A DNA stretch of 64,000 bases, taken from positions 1 to 64,000 of the forward strand of contig NZ_JACHCQ010000024.1 in the NCBI RefSeq assembly GCF_014205835.1, given 5' to 3'. Under the pieces are notes generated by a model, which was not told where the DNA came from, ran no database searches, and worked only from the letters and a program-made list of their open reading frames with translations. The DNA comes from Pedobacter sp. AK013. GTDB lineage: Bacteria; Bacteroidota; Bacteroidia; Sphingobacteriales; Sphingobacteriaceae. Of the stretch, positions 27,448-35,874 are shown in pieces. Numbering within the stretch: the first letter of the stretch is position 1; the number at the start of each line of letters is the position of its first letter. The position numbers were made by a program, and so were the translations under genes.

Positions 27448-28039
27448 TAATTAAACAATGTAAATAATTGATTATTAATCAATTAACTAGTTATTCGAAA
27501 TTATATTTTGATTTTATCGCTATTTTTCGCTGCTGGCATCATGCTCAATGCCAGTTTTCATTTAAATGATTTACGGTAACTTATTGATATACTTTATTTT
27601 AAATATATTAACAAAATATAATTCTTAATGCTTATTTAACCAAATAAATGGGAGGTTTGGTACTTTAGGCGATAAATTGTTATTTTATCAACGATGACTT
27701 ATCCATAGTTCAAAGATTTCTTAACTCCGTTATCATTCACAGTTTTTTAAGAAAAGTCGTCATTCCCATTCAAGTGGTAAATCTTAATACAATCTCTGTC
27801 ATTGAGAAAACTAACAATAAAGATTTTTCACTACCTCTACTACTAGCAGATTCCAATAACGGCTGTCATTCTCGTATGGCATTAAGATTCCCAATCACGT
27901 TGGGAATGACGATTTCTTGAGGATTATCACGGCTTAAAATCTCATTGCGATTAATATTGATTTTTATACCAATAAATTATCCCTCAAGATGATGAAACGA
28001 TGGAATTCCATTTACCCCATGTTTCCTTGGCTAATACGA
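27448..28039. other. Gene-free interval of 592 bp
   Basis: The first 300 bases are very AT-rich and show no coding frame or clear hairpin. The second half holds an inverted-repeat element at 27757-27918 (listed separately). No tRNA-like cloverleaf or riboswitch was recognised. The interval separates convergent genes, so transcription terminators are expected, but I see no classical T-tailed hairpin. Confidence 0.5.
27757..27918. repeat. Dispersed intergenic inverted-repeat element (family C), about 160 bp
   Basis: The left arm GTCGTCATTCCCATTCAAGT runs on to a TAAATCTT segment. The right arm begins AAGATTCCCAATCACGTTGG and ends GGGAATGACGA. The two are imperfect reverse complements over about 30 bases, enclosing about 100 bp that contain a further CATTG/CATTC-type half copy. 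This resembles small non-coding mobile palindromes (REP/MITE-like) that I know from Pedobacter-type genomes. Confidence 0.65.
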
Positions 28040-28375
28040 TTAAGAAATGACCGTATCGTGTACCACTACCCTATACCAGTTTTTCGAAAATTTCTCTACA
28101 GCGTCCAGATGCGCTTTATCTTCCTGATAAGCATTATGGTCTGCGATGTTGGCGAACGTAATGGTTAGCGAATAAGTAAAAGAGTTATCGGTTACTGGAC
28201 GTACAGGTGTGTTAGCGGCTAGACCGTAGCTTAATGTTTTGATATATTTGATTGGCTTTAAGCTTTCGAAGAAATTAGCGAAATCTGCAATTTCGGTTTT
28301 GGTTAGTTGAGGTTTTAACCAGAACATTACGAAGTGTTGGATCTGTCCTTTATCTGCGGTTTGAGTTTCTATCAT
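28040..28375 (-). CDS. Dabb (stress-responsive A/B barrel) family protein
   Basis: A 111-residue protein with the Dabb ferredoxin-like fold signature: IQHFVMFWLKPQLTKTEIADF at the start, a central LSYGLAANTPVRPVTDNSFTYSLTITFANIADHNAY, and DKAHLDAVEKFSKNWYRVVVHD at the end. Such domains form dimeric barrels; the function of stand-alone bacterial members is unknown. I start at 28375 (MIETQTADKG) and not at 28417, because the longer form reads into the preceding terminator region. Confidence 0.82.
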   Translation of the reverse strand: MIETQTADKGQIQHFVMFWLKPQLTKTEIADFANFFESLKPIKYIKTLSYGLAANTPVRPVTDNSFTYSLTITFANIADHNAYQEDKAHLDAVEKFSKNWYRVVVHDTVIS

Positions 28376-28417
28376 GGTTCTTTTTTCGTTAAATATATAA
28401 ATCATTTTTTTGGGCAC

Positions 28418-28447
28418 AAAAAAAGTCCCGATTTACATCGCGACTCC
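28418..28447 (-). terminator. Rho-independent terminator after the glycine-zipper gene
   Basis: On the minus strand AGTCGCGAT and ATCGGGACT pair around GTAA with one mismatch, followed by seven T residues. It ends the transcript of the gene at 28468-28962. Confidence 0.8.
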
Positions 28448-28467
28448 ATATATTTTAAAAACCTTTT

Positions 28468-28962
28468 TTAGTTTTTAGGCTGCACACGACCAGATTTTCT
28501 ATCTTCACCTCTGCCGATTAAATATCCGCCACCTGCTCCAACTAATCCACCGATTATAGCACCTCTACCTTTTTTCTTATCGATTAAAGCACCACCAACT
28601 GCTCCTGCTGCACCCCCGATAACTGCACCTTTAGCTGCATCACTCCAACCTTTTTTCTTAGCTGTTGGTTGTGCACCACCATAAGCGCCAGTAGAACCAC
28701 CACCAGAACTTGCATAAGATCTAGATGAGCTTGCCCTTCTTGCAGCAGCTAGTTCTGCCTGATGTTTAGCTTCTTTTTCTTGCTCTACTTTCGCAACTTC
28801 AGCTTTTTTAAAGCTATCTAATCTTAAACTATCCTTAATGGCCTTAATAGCCAACTGTTTTTCGGCCTGTTGCTGTTTTAATGCTGCTTCTTCTTTTGCC
28901 TTATTGTTACAAGCAAATAACACTGAAGAACTTAATGCGATTACTACCAATATCTTTTTCAT
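28468..28962 (-). CDS. Glycine-zipper lipoprotein
   Basis: A 164-residue protein with lipoprotein signal MKKILVVIALSSSVLFAC (lipidated Cys18). Residues 20-75 are a Lys/Glu/Ala-rich helical stretch, likely a coiled coil. A Ser/Gly-rich linker follows, and then a glycine zipper: AAKGAVIGGAAGAVGGALIDKKKGRGAIIGGLVGAGGGYLIG. This architecture is that of YMGG/OmpA-like glycine-zipper envelope proteins, probably inserted in or attached to the outer membrane. The function is unknown; it is monocistronic with its own terminator. Confidence 0.82.
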   Translation of the reverse strand: MKKILVVIALSSSVLFACNNKAKEEAALKQQQAEKQLAIKAIKDSLRLDSFKKAEVAKVEQEKEAKHQAELAAARRASSSRSYASSGGGSTGAYGGAQPTAKKKGWSDAAKGAVIGGAAGAVGGALIDKKKGRGAIIGGLVGAGGGYLIGRGEDRKSGRVQPKN

Positions 28963-29088
28963 AAACCTAATTTTTAATGATACTTGTTTAGCTACCTAAC
29001 CTTGCTAAACAGGTTTCAAACGATGTGTGATTTAGTTAATTATTATTGTTAAAGAAAAAATGATGCCAAAATGTTTTTAAAAGAAAAA

Positions 29089-29814
29089 TTATTCCAATAA
29101 ATCTATATACCAGAAGCCAGAAAGTGCAGTGGTTGAGCAGGGTGAATCATCATCAATTGCGGTTTTGCTTGGGGCATTATAGGTTCTGAATACCTTCTCT
29201 CCCGTCGTAAAGGCAATTTTATTTTTGAAAATTGGTCCTTCAAATGCAAAGGTATGAAACTCTCCATTTTCGCCACAGGGATCAATATCTGTGGGAAGCT
29301 GCTTGATTAAATCAAGGCTGATTACTTTTCCACAGAAATTTTCGAGATTTTGCTGCGTGCAGACAATGATGGTTTTATAGTTCAGGTTTAGAAATTCTTC
29401 AATTAAATGTTGTGTTTCTTTTTTCCAAAGCGGGAAAATAGCCTTAAGCCCAATTTCTGCCAATTTGTTTTCGCGATAAGTACGTAAGTCGGCTAAAAAG
29501 ATATCACCAAAAATAGAATGGGTAATCCCCTCCTCTTTAAATTTAGAAAGATGATGCTTCATGGTACTGTCATAGCTTGCCATATCGGGCATTTCGCTCA
29601 AACGGATCTGATACAGTGGAATGCCAATACTTTCAGCCTGTTTGATTAGTAAAGCTTCTCTAACACCATGCATGGAAACACGATTATATTTTTCAGTAAC
29701 TGTAGTAATCAGGTATCGGATTTCGATAGTGGGATCTTGCAAAGCATAATGCAAAGCCAATGTGCTGTCTTTACCGCCACTCCAATTAAAAATACAAATC
29801 TTTTTATCTGGCAT
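29089..29814 (-). CDS. Dph6-like PP-loop ATP pyrophosphatase
   Basis: A 241-residue member of the PP-loop (adenine nucleotide alpha hydrolase) family related to diphthine-ammonia ligase. The N-terminal FNWSGGKDST carries the PP-loop SGGKDS at 12-17; VSMHGVREALL, FGDIFLADLRTYRENKLAEIG and IDPCGENGEFHTFAFEGPIF are the other family blocks. Bacteria do not make diphthamide, so the eukaryotic name does not give a function. Its start overlaps the sirtuin gene by 11 bp and both follow a BtuF-like gene, hinting at a role around corrinoid salvage. This is inference from context. Confidence 0.85.
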   Translation of the reverse strand: MPDKKICIFNWSGGKDSTLALHYALQDPTIEIRYLITTVTEKYNRVSMHGVREALLIKQAESIGIPLYQIRLSEMPDMASYDSTMKHHLSKFKEEGITHSIFGDIFLADLRTYRENKLAEIGLKAIFPLWKKETQHLIEEFLNLNYKTIIVCTQQNLENFCGKVISLDLIKQLPTDIDPCGENGEFHTFAFEGPIFKNKIAFTTGEKVFRTYNAPSKTAIDDDSPCSTTALSGFWYIDLLE

Positions 29815-30490
29815 TGATTAGGATTTCTTTTAACGCCGCAACGCCTTCTACTGCATTTTTTTCAATGTTGATTACGTTCTTATAACGTTTTACATCGGGT
29901 GTTTTTGGATCAATAATGTATTTATTAACAAAGGAAGGCACAAAATCGATTAAACCTGCTGCGGGATAAACAGCTAACGAAGTTCCGATAAGCACAAACA
30001 GATCGGCCTGTTTGCAGCGTTTAGCGGCTACCTCAATCATGGGTACGGCTTCGCCAAACCAAACTACATGTGGACGAAGTTGAGAACCTAGCTCACAAAG
30101 CTCGCCCATTTTAATTTCTGAACCTACAATGGGATAGGTTAAATCTGTTTTTTTATCAGATTGAGACCTGGTAATTACACCATGAAGATGCGTAACTTTA
30201 GTAGAACCTGCCCTCTCGTGCAAATCATCAATGTTTTGGGTAATAATCTCAACATCAAAATCTTTTTCTAATTCAGCCAGTATCTGGTGAGCAAGATTGG
30301 GTTTTGCAGCTAAAACCTGACGTCTTCTTTCATTATAAAACGCTTGTACCAATTCCGGATTTCTTTCCCAGGCTTCGGGGGTAGCAACATCATAAACATT
30401 ATAACCCTCCCATAAACCATCAGAATCCCTAAATGTTTTTAACCCACTTTCGGCACTGATTCCTGCTCCTGTTAAAACAACTAATTTCAT
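29804..30490 (-). CDS. NAD-dependent protein deacylase (CobB/Sir2 type)
   Basis: A 228-residue sirtuin. GAGISAESGLKTFRDSDGLW binds NAD, TQNIDDLHERAG is at 84-95 and the catalytic histidine is in THLHG (His103). FYNERRR has Tyr52 and Arg55 in the Y-x-x-R arrangement of CobB/SIRT5-type enzymes that favour succinyl or malonyl lysine. The usual four zinc cysteines are missing: only one Cys lies between HLHG and VVWFGEAVP. It is 12 bp from the BtuF-like gene and overlaps the PP-loop ATPase, forming a tight three-gene unit. Confidence 0.92.
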   Translation of the reverse strand: MKLVVLTGAGISAESGLKTFRDSDGLWEGYNVYDVATPEAWERNPELVQAFYNERRRQVLAAKPNLAHQILAELEKDFDVEIITQNIDDLHERAGSTKVTHLHGVITRSQSDKKTDLTYPIVGSEIKMGELCELGSQLRPHVVWFGEAVPMIEVAAKRCKQADLFVLIGTSLAVYPAAGLIDFVPSFVNKYIIDPKTPDVKRYKNVINIEKNAVEGVAALKEILINAR

Positions 30491-30502
30491 AAATATGATT
30501 GA

Positions 30503-31462
30503 TTACACAGACTTAAATGATTGCATCGATATTGGTGATTTTATGGATTGCGAAAAGTTAATAAACTTCTTAGCTAAGTTTTTGTCAGCTATAAAAATCT
30601 CTGGGTGAAACATACAAGCTAAAGCTTCGATACCCTCAACTAGCGTACCTATACTGGGCTGGGTAAACATATCAAAATCAGCAATATAAACCTGGTTGCT
30701 TTTTACGGCCTCTAACTCTTTCCAACCTGTTTTTGAGGTTAGCAGCTCCATTTCTTCCATGCTTCTTTCCATATCAAAACCACATGGGGCAATAACTAAA
30801 ACCTCTGGATTATATTTCAGAATTTTATCCCATTGCGTTACGATAGAGTCTCCACCGGGATTAGACAGCATATCAACACCACCAGCGGCAGCAATCTGAA
30901 ATGGAATCCAATGTCCGCAGTTGTAGATCGGTTCGATCCACTCCATTAACATCATCCTTTTTAAAGGCGCACGGTTTGCCCTAAGCTGATCTAAAATATG
31001 ATCTGTTTTCTTTTGCAGCCCTGCCAGATAGTTTAACGCTACCTCTTCCTTTCCTAAAGCCCTGGCAATGATAATGGCACATTCAAAAACATCCTGTAAG
31101 TTATTTGGCGATAAAGGAACGAGTATAGGTTGTTTACTAAGCTTCATTACGGCTGTTTCGGTACAAACCGTATCGATGTTGCACACTTCGCATATATCCT
31201 GTGTAAAAACCACATCAGGGGCGATGCTTTCCAATAGTGCATCGTCTACCCAATACAAACTTTTGCCTTGTGCTTTTGATGCTGAAAATATACGGTCTAT
31301 TTCGACGCTTGAATAGTTTTTGCCTTCTAATATGCAGCGTACAACTTTAGGCTGAACTGCTGCCTCTTTAGGACACTCGAATGTTACCCCATGGAGATAT
31401 TCTTGCAGGCCCATATCGTAAATCATTTTTGTAGCAGCAGGTAAAAAGGAAACAACTTTCAT
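30503..31462 (-). CDS. BtuF-like cobalamin-type substrate-binding protein without signal peptide
   Basis: A 319-residue protein of the periplasmic-binding-protein (type III, BtuF/FhuD) fold: VVSFLPAATKMIYDMGLQEYLHGVTFEC at the N-terminus, then YWVDDALLESIAPDVVFTQDICEVC and PEVLVIAPCGFDMERS. It begins MKVVSFLPAATK directly at the first beta-strand, and an in-frame stop lies four codons upstream, so there is no signal peptide. Eight or more cysteines, several in ICEVCNIDTVC, also suggest a cytoplasmic protein. It heads a unit with the sirtuin and PP-loop genes. A role in binding corrinoids inside the cell is a hypothesis; misannotated start is ruled out by the upstream stop. Confidence 0.82.
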   Translation of the reverse strand: MKVVSFLPAATKMIYDMGLQEYLHGVTFECPKEAAVQPKVVRCILEGKNYSSVEIDRIFSASKAQGKSLYWVDDALLESIAPDVVFTQDICEVCNIDTVCTETAVMKLSKQPILVPLSPNNLQDVFECAIIIARALGKEEVALNYLAGLQKKTDHILDQLRANRAPLKRMMLMEWIEPIYNCGHWIPFQIAAAGGVDMLSNPGGDSIVTQWDKILKYNPEVLVIAPCGFDMERSMEEMELLTSKTGWKELEAVKSNQVYIADFDMFTQPSIGTLVEGIEALACMFHPEIFIADKNLAKKFINFSQSIKSPISMQSFKSV

Positions 31463-31477
31463 ATCAATATTTTATGT

Positions 31478-31542
31478 GTTATCCTGAACTTGTTTCAGGG
31501 GCTGACAGTCTTTGTTAGATGCTGAAATAACTCAGCATAATG
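31478..31542. repeat. Dispersed intergenic imperfect palindrome (family A)
   Basis: ATCCTGAACTTGTTTCAGGG at the left and GATGCTGAAATAACTCAGCA at the right match the copies at 18954-19028 and 40121-40184. It lies between the terminator of the DUF6580 gene and the BtuF-like gene. Confidence 0.75.
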
Positions 31543-31558
31543 AAGAGTCTAAGTTAAA

Positions 31559-31594
31559 AAAAATCCTCTTTTGAATCGAATCAAAAGAGGATTT
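31559..31594 (-). terminator. Rho-independent terminator ending the B12-receptor transcript
   Basis: On the minus strand AAATCCTCTTTTGA pairs with TCAAAAGAGGATTT around a 6-nt loop and runs into eight T residues. It ends the riboswitch-TonB receptor-DUF6580 unit, so the BtuF-like gene has its own transcript. Confidence 0.92.
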
Positions 31595-31639
31595 CTATGT
31601 TGTTTTCGCTTGATTGGTATTATACCAAACAATGGATAT

Positions 31640-32227
31640 CTACAACTTTTGTCTTTGCAGTTTCAATACTGGGTATCTTGCTTTTAAAATTTCAAAAGCT
31701 CCAAAAAGTAATGCACCATAAATCACTGTTCCCTCTAAGAATCTGATCTCGAATGGAATGGCTTTAATTAAACAATCTATAAACCCATTGAAGTTTTGTG
31801 TATATAGCGGGTTCTTATACCATGAGCCAATATCACTTACAATCCAATGGATAAATACGATTACAATTGTAGAAAGTAATAAGCTGGCAATATTTACCTT
31901 TTTTAATAAGAAACGACTCGCCAAAACCATTAATGCAATTGCAAGGTAGGTCCAAAGTTCCTGAATTAAGAATATATCTACATACTTTTTATAGATGGTT
32001 GTATAAAGCACTAAATCGCTTAAAAATAAACTCAATAGCGGAAAAGCAAATGCTTTAAGATGATCTTTAAAATATGCTCCGCCAAATAAAGCTACCGCTC
32101 CTATTGATGAAAAATTAGCAAACTTTAATTCATCTGAGTTAAATGTTACCAGCAAACGGAAAGCCGTTATTGCCAATATCATTAACAACAAAATTAAAGT
32201 ACGTGGATTAAATTTTAAATGAGACAT
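31640..32227 (-). CDS. DUF6580 family membrane protein (ECF S-component-like)
   Basis: A 195-residue membrane protein with five or six hydrophobic segments (TLILLLMILAITAFRLLV, FSSIGAVALFGGAYF, FPLLSLFLSDLVLYTTIY, LWTYLAIALMVLASRFLL, SLLLSTIVIVFIHWIVSDIG, VIYGALLFGAFEIL). The pattern and FSSIGAVALFGGAYFKDH match the DUF6580 putative transporter family, which resembles the substrate-binding S units of ECF vitamin transporters. It is 41 bp downstream of the B12-riboswitch-controlled receptor and before the terminator, so it is probably part of corrinoid import across the inner membrane. That role is inferred from context. Confidence 0.82.
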   Translation of the reverse strand: MSHLKFNPRTLILLLMILAITAFRLLVTFNSDELKFANFSSIGAVALFGGAYFKDHLKAFAFPLLSLFLSDLVLYTTIYKKYVDIFLIQELWTYLAIALMVLASRFLLKKVNIASLLLSTIVIVFIHWIVSDIGSWYKNPLYTQNFNGFIDCLIKAIPFEIRFLEGTVIYGALLFGAFEILKARYPVLKLQRQKL

Positions 32228-32268
32228 CCTATTTTTGGTTAATATGTATGCTGCAAAGTTAAATTTTA

Positions 32269-34137
32269 TTAGTGTATATTAAAAATTACTCCGGTATTAA
32301 AGTTGAAACCTAAGCTATTATAACCAATAATCTCGTTGTATTTTTCGTTCAGGATATTTTTAGCATCGAAAAACAGTTTTACACGTTTTTTAGCCAAAGC
32401 GTATTCTGCACAAGCATTTAACAACTTGTAAGCAGGCAAATTATCTACCGTGTAAGTGGCAAAATTACCATCTTTACGCTTACCAAAGTAACGGAAATTG
32501 GCACTTAAATATAAATTACTTGTAGCCTGTGCGCCAGCAGTGATCCCAAATGTATGTTTTGGTCTGCGGAAAAGATAGTTAGCAACGGCATTATCAACAA
32601 AGTTAAACTCATTCCCTTCTACGTAAGCATAATAACCATTGATGTTAAACACACTGAATTTAGCCCCTGGTTCAACTTCGAAACCTTTAGCTTTCTGACT
32701 TACCTGGTTAATATATCCATTAGGATAAGCATAAATGATTGCATCAGTTAAATCTCGCTTGTAACCTGCTAAACGTAAGCTAAATTTGTCGTCAGCAAAG
32801 CTAAAATTAACACCAGCCTCGTAATTCTTAGATTTCTCAGGCTTTAAGTCCAAATTAGCCCCAAACTGACCAAAAAGCATGTTCAAGGTAGGCACTTTAA
32901 ATGCTGTTGAAACTGTTCCAAATAACTTTATTTCCTTAATGATGTTAATACTTGGGGTGATGGAGTAAGTATAGTTTTCGCCATATTGTTCGTGTTTATT
33001 GTAGCGTCCGCCAACTTCAAGGTTAAATACACTTAAATCGTGTAAGAATAATGATCCATAAGCAGCAAAAATATTAGTTTCGGGCTTATTCGTTGCTGAT
33101 GATAATTTCATCACACGGTTATCGATACCCACCAATAAATCGAGTTTGTTTCCTAACTTTTGGTTGTAGAATAAATCCAATAATGATACACGACCTTCAT
33201 TAACACTAGGATATTGGCTGTGTGCATCGTTTCTGGTACTTTCGAAGCTATAGTTTAAAGTTACTTTACCGGTAGCAAATTCATATTTGGCATTGGTACC
33301 TGCAGCAAAGTTTTTCAAAATCGAATAATTGTTGGCGTCGGTGAAAGCACCACCATCAAATTTATAATTACCATAATAATAACGTACAAATGGATTTACC
33401 GAGAAATGATTATCCAATTTGATTCCAAAGTTTGCATTTAGGGCATCGGTTTTAAAACCGTCTTTATCAAATATCGCTGCGCTTCCCACTGGTGTTGCTC
33501 CTTCTGAAATCCCATCGGTTTTAGCATGGGTATAGTTAATGTTATAAGAAAAACCTTCAACTCCACCGTTTAAACCAATGGTTCCTTTATAAGTTTCGTA
33601 ACTACCCGCACTGGCCACACCATAAACGGTATTTCCTTTCGGGCCACCCTTTTTGGTGATAATATTGATTACCCCTGCAACGGCATCAGAACCATAAATG
33701 GTAGACTGGCCTCCTCTTAAAATTTCAATGTGATCGATCTGATCGATAGAGATCAATCTTAAATCGAATGCGCCTCCGTTTCCTGATGGATCGTTCTGTA
33801 CAATACCATCAATTAAAACCACTGCATAAGCACTTCCTGCACCTCTAAAAAATACCGACTTGTTTAATCCAGGGTTGCTGCTAGCACCCGCTACAATAAT
33901 CCCTGCCTGCTCGCTAATAAGTTCTGGCAATGATTTCCCGTTACTGCGCTCCAATACTTCGCGACTGATGATAGTGACCACTTTTCCGGTCTGGGATTGT
34001 TTCTGGTCATTTTTGGTTGCAGAAATTACAACATCTTTGAGCTGCAAACTATCTTGAGTTTGAGCATTAGCCACCTGGCCAATCATTAACTGTGCGAGCC
34101 CCAGCCCTGCTACAGTTAGCATACTTTTTTTGTTCAT
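32269..34137 (-). CDS. btuB: TonB-dependent outer-membrane cobalamin receptor, BtuB-like
   Basis: A 622-residue TonB-dependent receptor. The signal peptide ends near GQVANAQ. The plug domain has SNGKSLPELISEQAGIIV, SVFFRGAGSAYAVVLIDGI and EILRGGQSTIYGSDAVAGVINIITKKGG. The 22-strand barrel ends GYNSLGFNFNTGVIFNIH. The size is close to E. coli BtuB, and a cobalamin riboswitch lies just upstream, which supports vitamin B12 or other corrinoids as ligand. I start at 34137 (MNKKSMLTVAGLG); an upstream Met at 34164 is less likely. A DUF6580 gene follows in the same unit. Confidence 0.92.
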   Translation of the reverse strand: MNKKSMLTVAGLGLAQLMIGQVANAQTQDSLQLKDVVISATKNDQKQSQTGKVVTIISREVLERSNGKSLPELISEQAGIIVAGASSNPGLNKSVFFRGAGSAYAVVLIDGIVQNDPSGNGGAFDLRLISIDQIDHIEILRGGQSTIYGSDAVAGVINIITKKGGPKGNTVYGVASAGSYETYKGTIGLNGGVEGFSYNINYTHAKTDGISEGATPVGSAAIFDKDGFKTDALNANFGIKLDNHFSVNPFVRYYYGNYKFDGGAFTDANNYSILKNFAAGTNAKYEFATGKVTLNYSFESTRNDAHSQYPSVNEGRVSLLDLFYNQKLGNKLDLLVGIDNRVMKLSSATNKPETNIFAAYGSLFLHDLSVFNLEVGGRYNKHEQYGENYTYSITPSINIIKEIKLFGTVSTAFKVPTLNMLFGQFGANLDLKPEKSKNYEAGVNFSFADDKFSLRLAGYKRDLTDAIIYAYPNGYINQVSQKAKGFEVEPGAKFSVFNINGYYAYVEGNEFNFVDNAVANYLFRRPKHTFGITAGAQATSNLYLSANFRYFGKRKDGNFATYTVDNLPAYKLLNACAEYALAKKRVKLFFDAKNILNEKYNEIIGYNSLGFNFNTGVIFNIH

Positions 34138-34242
34138 TTGATTGTGAGTTTTGCTCACAGCCAACAGATTAGAAAAGGAAATGAAAATACGAACAACGTT
34201 AATATCTCAATCCAAGCTTCAATCCCCGAAAGCTATGAAATT

Positions 34243-34415
34243 AAACGCTAAAGGCAGGTCTTCTGACTTACTCCCGTTTTTTCTGTCTTCCCGCGCAGTA
34301 GTTAATTGGGCAGTGACTTAAGAATTGAAAAACGTTATAGAGCTTACAGCTGCGGGACAGTTACAGATTTACACTGTATTCCCTTTTAATCCCGGGTGTA
34401 AAGCCGGAAACCAAA
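34243..34415 (-). promoter_or_regulatory. Cobalamin (B12) riboswitch
   Basis: Read on the minus strand, the region shows the conserved elements in order: GGTTTCCGGCTTTACACCCGG at the 5' side, GGGAATACAGTGTAAATCTG, AACTGTCCCGCAGCTGTAA, the B12-box area AAGTCACTGCCC, then GCGCGGGAAGAC, and finally AGTAAGTCAGAAGACCTGCC closing the 3' side. It lies 106 bp upstream of the TonB receptor start. Binding of adenosylcobalamin is expected to repress the receptor unit, probably at translation, since I see no T-tailed hairpin after it. Confidence 0.95.
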
Positions 34416-34422
34416 AGCGCTG

Positions 34423-34430
34423 CAAAAGTA
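34423..34430 (-). promoter_or_regulatory. -7 promoter box for the riboswitch transcript
   Basis: TACTTTTG on the minus strand matches the Bacteroidota -7 consensus TAnnTTTG exactly and lies 8 bp upstream of the first conserved riboswitch base. I see no good -33 TTTG at the usual distance, so the assignment is moderate. Confidence 0.5.
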
Positions 34431-34514
34431 ACAAATTTAAACAACATGTAAAATGGATGATGGAAAATGGTGGTTTTAATAGAAAAAGCTAAATTAGAAA
34501 TCAAATTTCTACTC

Positions 34515-35762
34515 ATGAAAAGGATTTTAATTATAGCATATTCGTCAATCAGTATATTTGCTATGGCACAAAAAACAGATACTGTTTTTCTCAAGAAACT
34601 GATGGAAACCAAACCAGAACTTTTTTCTTCAGTACTTAACCATCCTGATAAAAACCAGATTCAAATCCTTTATACCCAAGTTAACCGTGATGTAAAAAAC
34701 AGACCTACTTTTAAAACGCTTAGCTATAATTTAGATCCGCACCATTATTTTTATCCTGCAAGTACTGTTAAACTTGCTGCAGTAATTTTTGCCCTGGAAA
34801 AAATAAACCGATTAAAAAATACCGGTTTAACCGCTAAATGCACTATGATTACCGATAGTGCTTATAAAGGGCAAACGAAAGTTTTAACAGACACAAGTGC
34901 TAAAAATGGGCTTCCATCGATAGAACATTACGTTAAAAAGATTTTGCTTACCAGTGATAACGATGCCTTTAACCGTTTATTCGAATTTATCGGCCGGGCA
35001 GAAATTAACGAAAAATTAAAAGCAAATGGATTAAACGATAGTCGCATTTTAAACCGCTTGGCCATTGGTGATGCTGGAGAATCTGCCAAACATACCAATC
35101 CTATTAAATTTTATAATGACAGTCGGTTGATTTATGATCAACCGGCATAATACGATCCAAAAGATTACGAATTGCAGTTAACCAACCTGGTAATGGGCAA
35201 AGGCTATTTGGACAGTGCCGATAAATTGGTGAATAAACCATTTAGTCTAGCAGGAAAAAATGCTTTCGCCATCAATGATCAGCAAAAACTGATGCAGAAA
35301 TTAATTTTCCCTGAGGCTTTTCCAACTAATGAAAGGTTTAACCTGACTGTAGAAGATTATAAGCTGATTTATACCTATATGAGTAAATATCCAACAGAAA
35401 GCGATTATCCTAAATACGATCCTAAAGAGTTTTGGACAACCTACGCGAAGATGCTGTATTATGGAAGAGAAAAGATAACACCAGATCCAAACATTAGAAT
35501 TTTCAACAAATATGGCGATAGCTATGGCTACATCATTGATAATTCTTATTTCGTTGATTTTAAAAATGGGATTGAGTATTTCTTAACGGCGGTGGTACAG
35601 AGCAATGAAGATGGCATATTTAACGATAATAAATACGAATACGATACCGTTTGTTTCCCCTTTATGAAAAATTTGGGCAAAAGCATTTATGAAGTGGAAT
35701 TAAACCGCAAGAAAATGCGCCAAACAGATCTGAGCAGATTTAAACTCGATTATTCCTACTGA
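34515..35762 (+). pseudogene. Serine hydrolase (class A beta-lactamase-like), interrupted by an in-frame stop
   Basis: One reading frame runs from MKRILIIAYSSISIFAMAQ (signal peptide) to 35762, with a single TAA at 35148-35150 (codon 212 of about 416). Before it are YPASTVKLAAVI with the Ser83-x-x-Lys86 motif and LTSDNDAFN with SDN at 147-149; after it come KYGDSYGYIIDNSYFVDF (KTG-like strand) and the C-terminus. These are the landmarks of penicillin-binding/beta-lactamase-fold hydrolases. The two halves stay in the same frame, so a point mutation, not an indel, is the simplest cause. A second start at 35172 would yield only a non-catalytic half. Sequencing error cannot be excluded. Confidence 0.85.
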
Positions 35763-35874
35763 GATTAAAACCTTTAAGTCCTTTTCAGGTTTATAGCGTA
35801 GAAATTGTATAAAAAACTATACATTAATTAAAAAACAATATATTCGCATTTCAAAATTAAAGAATACATCTCTA

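Noticed and set aside
29089..29814. Diphthamide biosynthesis
   Set aside because: Bacteria lack diphthamide on their elongation factor; the PP-loop fold is real but the pathway name does not transfer.
34361..34612. Open frame of 83 codons on the minus strand
   Set aside because: It overlaps the cobalamin riboswitch and the start of the serine hydrolase on the other strand; codon content is unlike that of the neighbours.
35172..35762. Second half of the serine hydrolase as a separate gene
   Set aside because: It lacks the catalytic SxxK and SDN motifs and a signal peptide and stays in frame with the upstream half, so one interrupted gene is the simpler reading.
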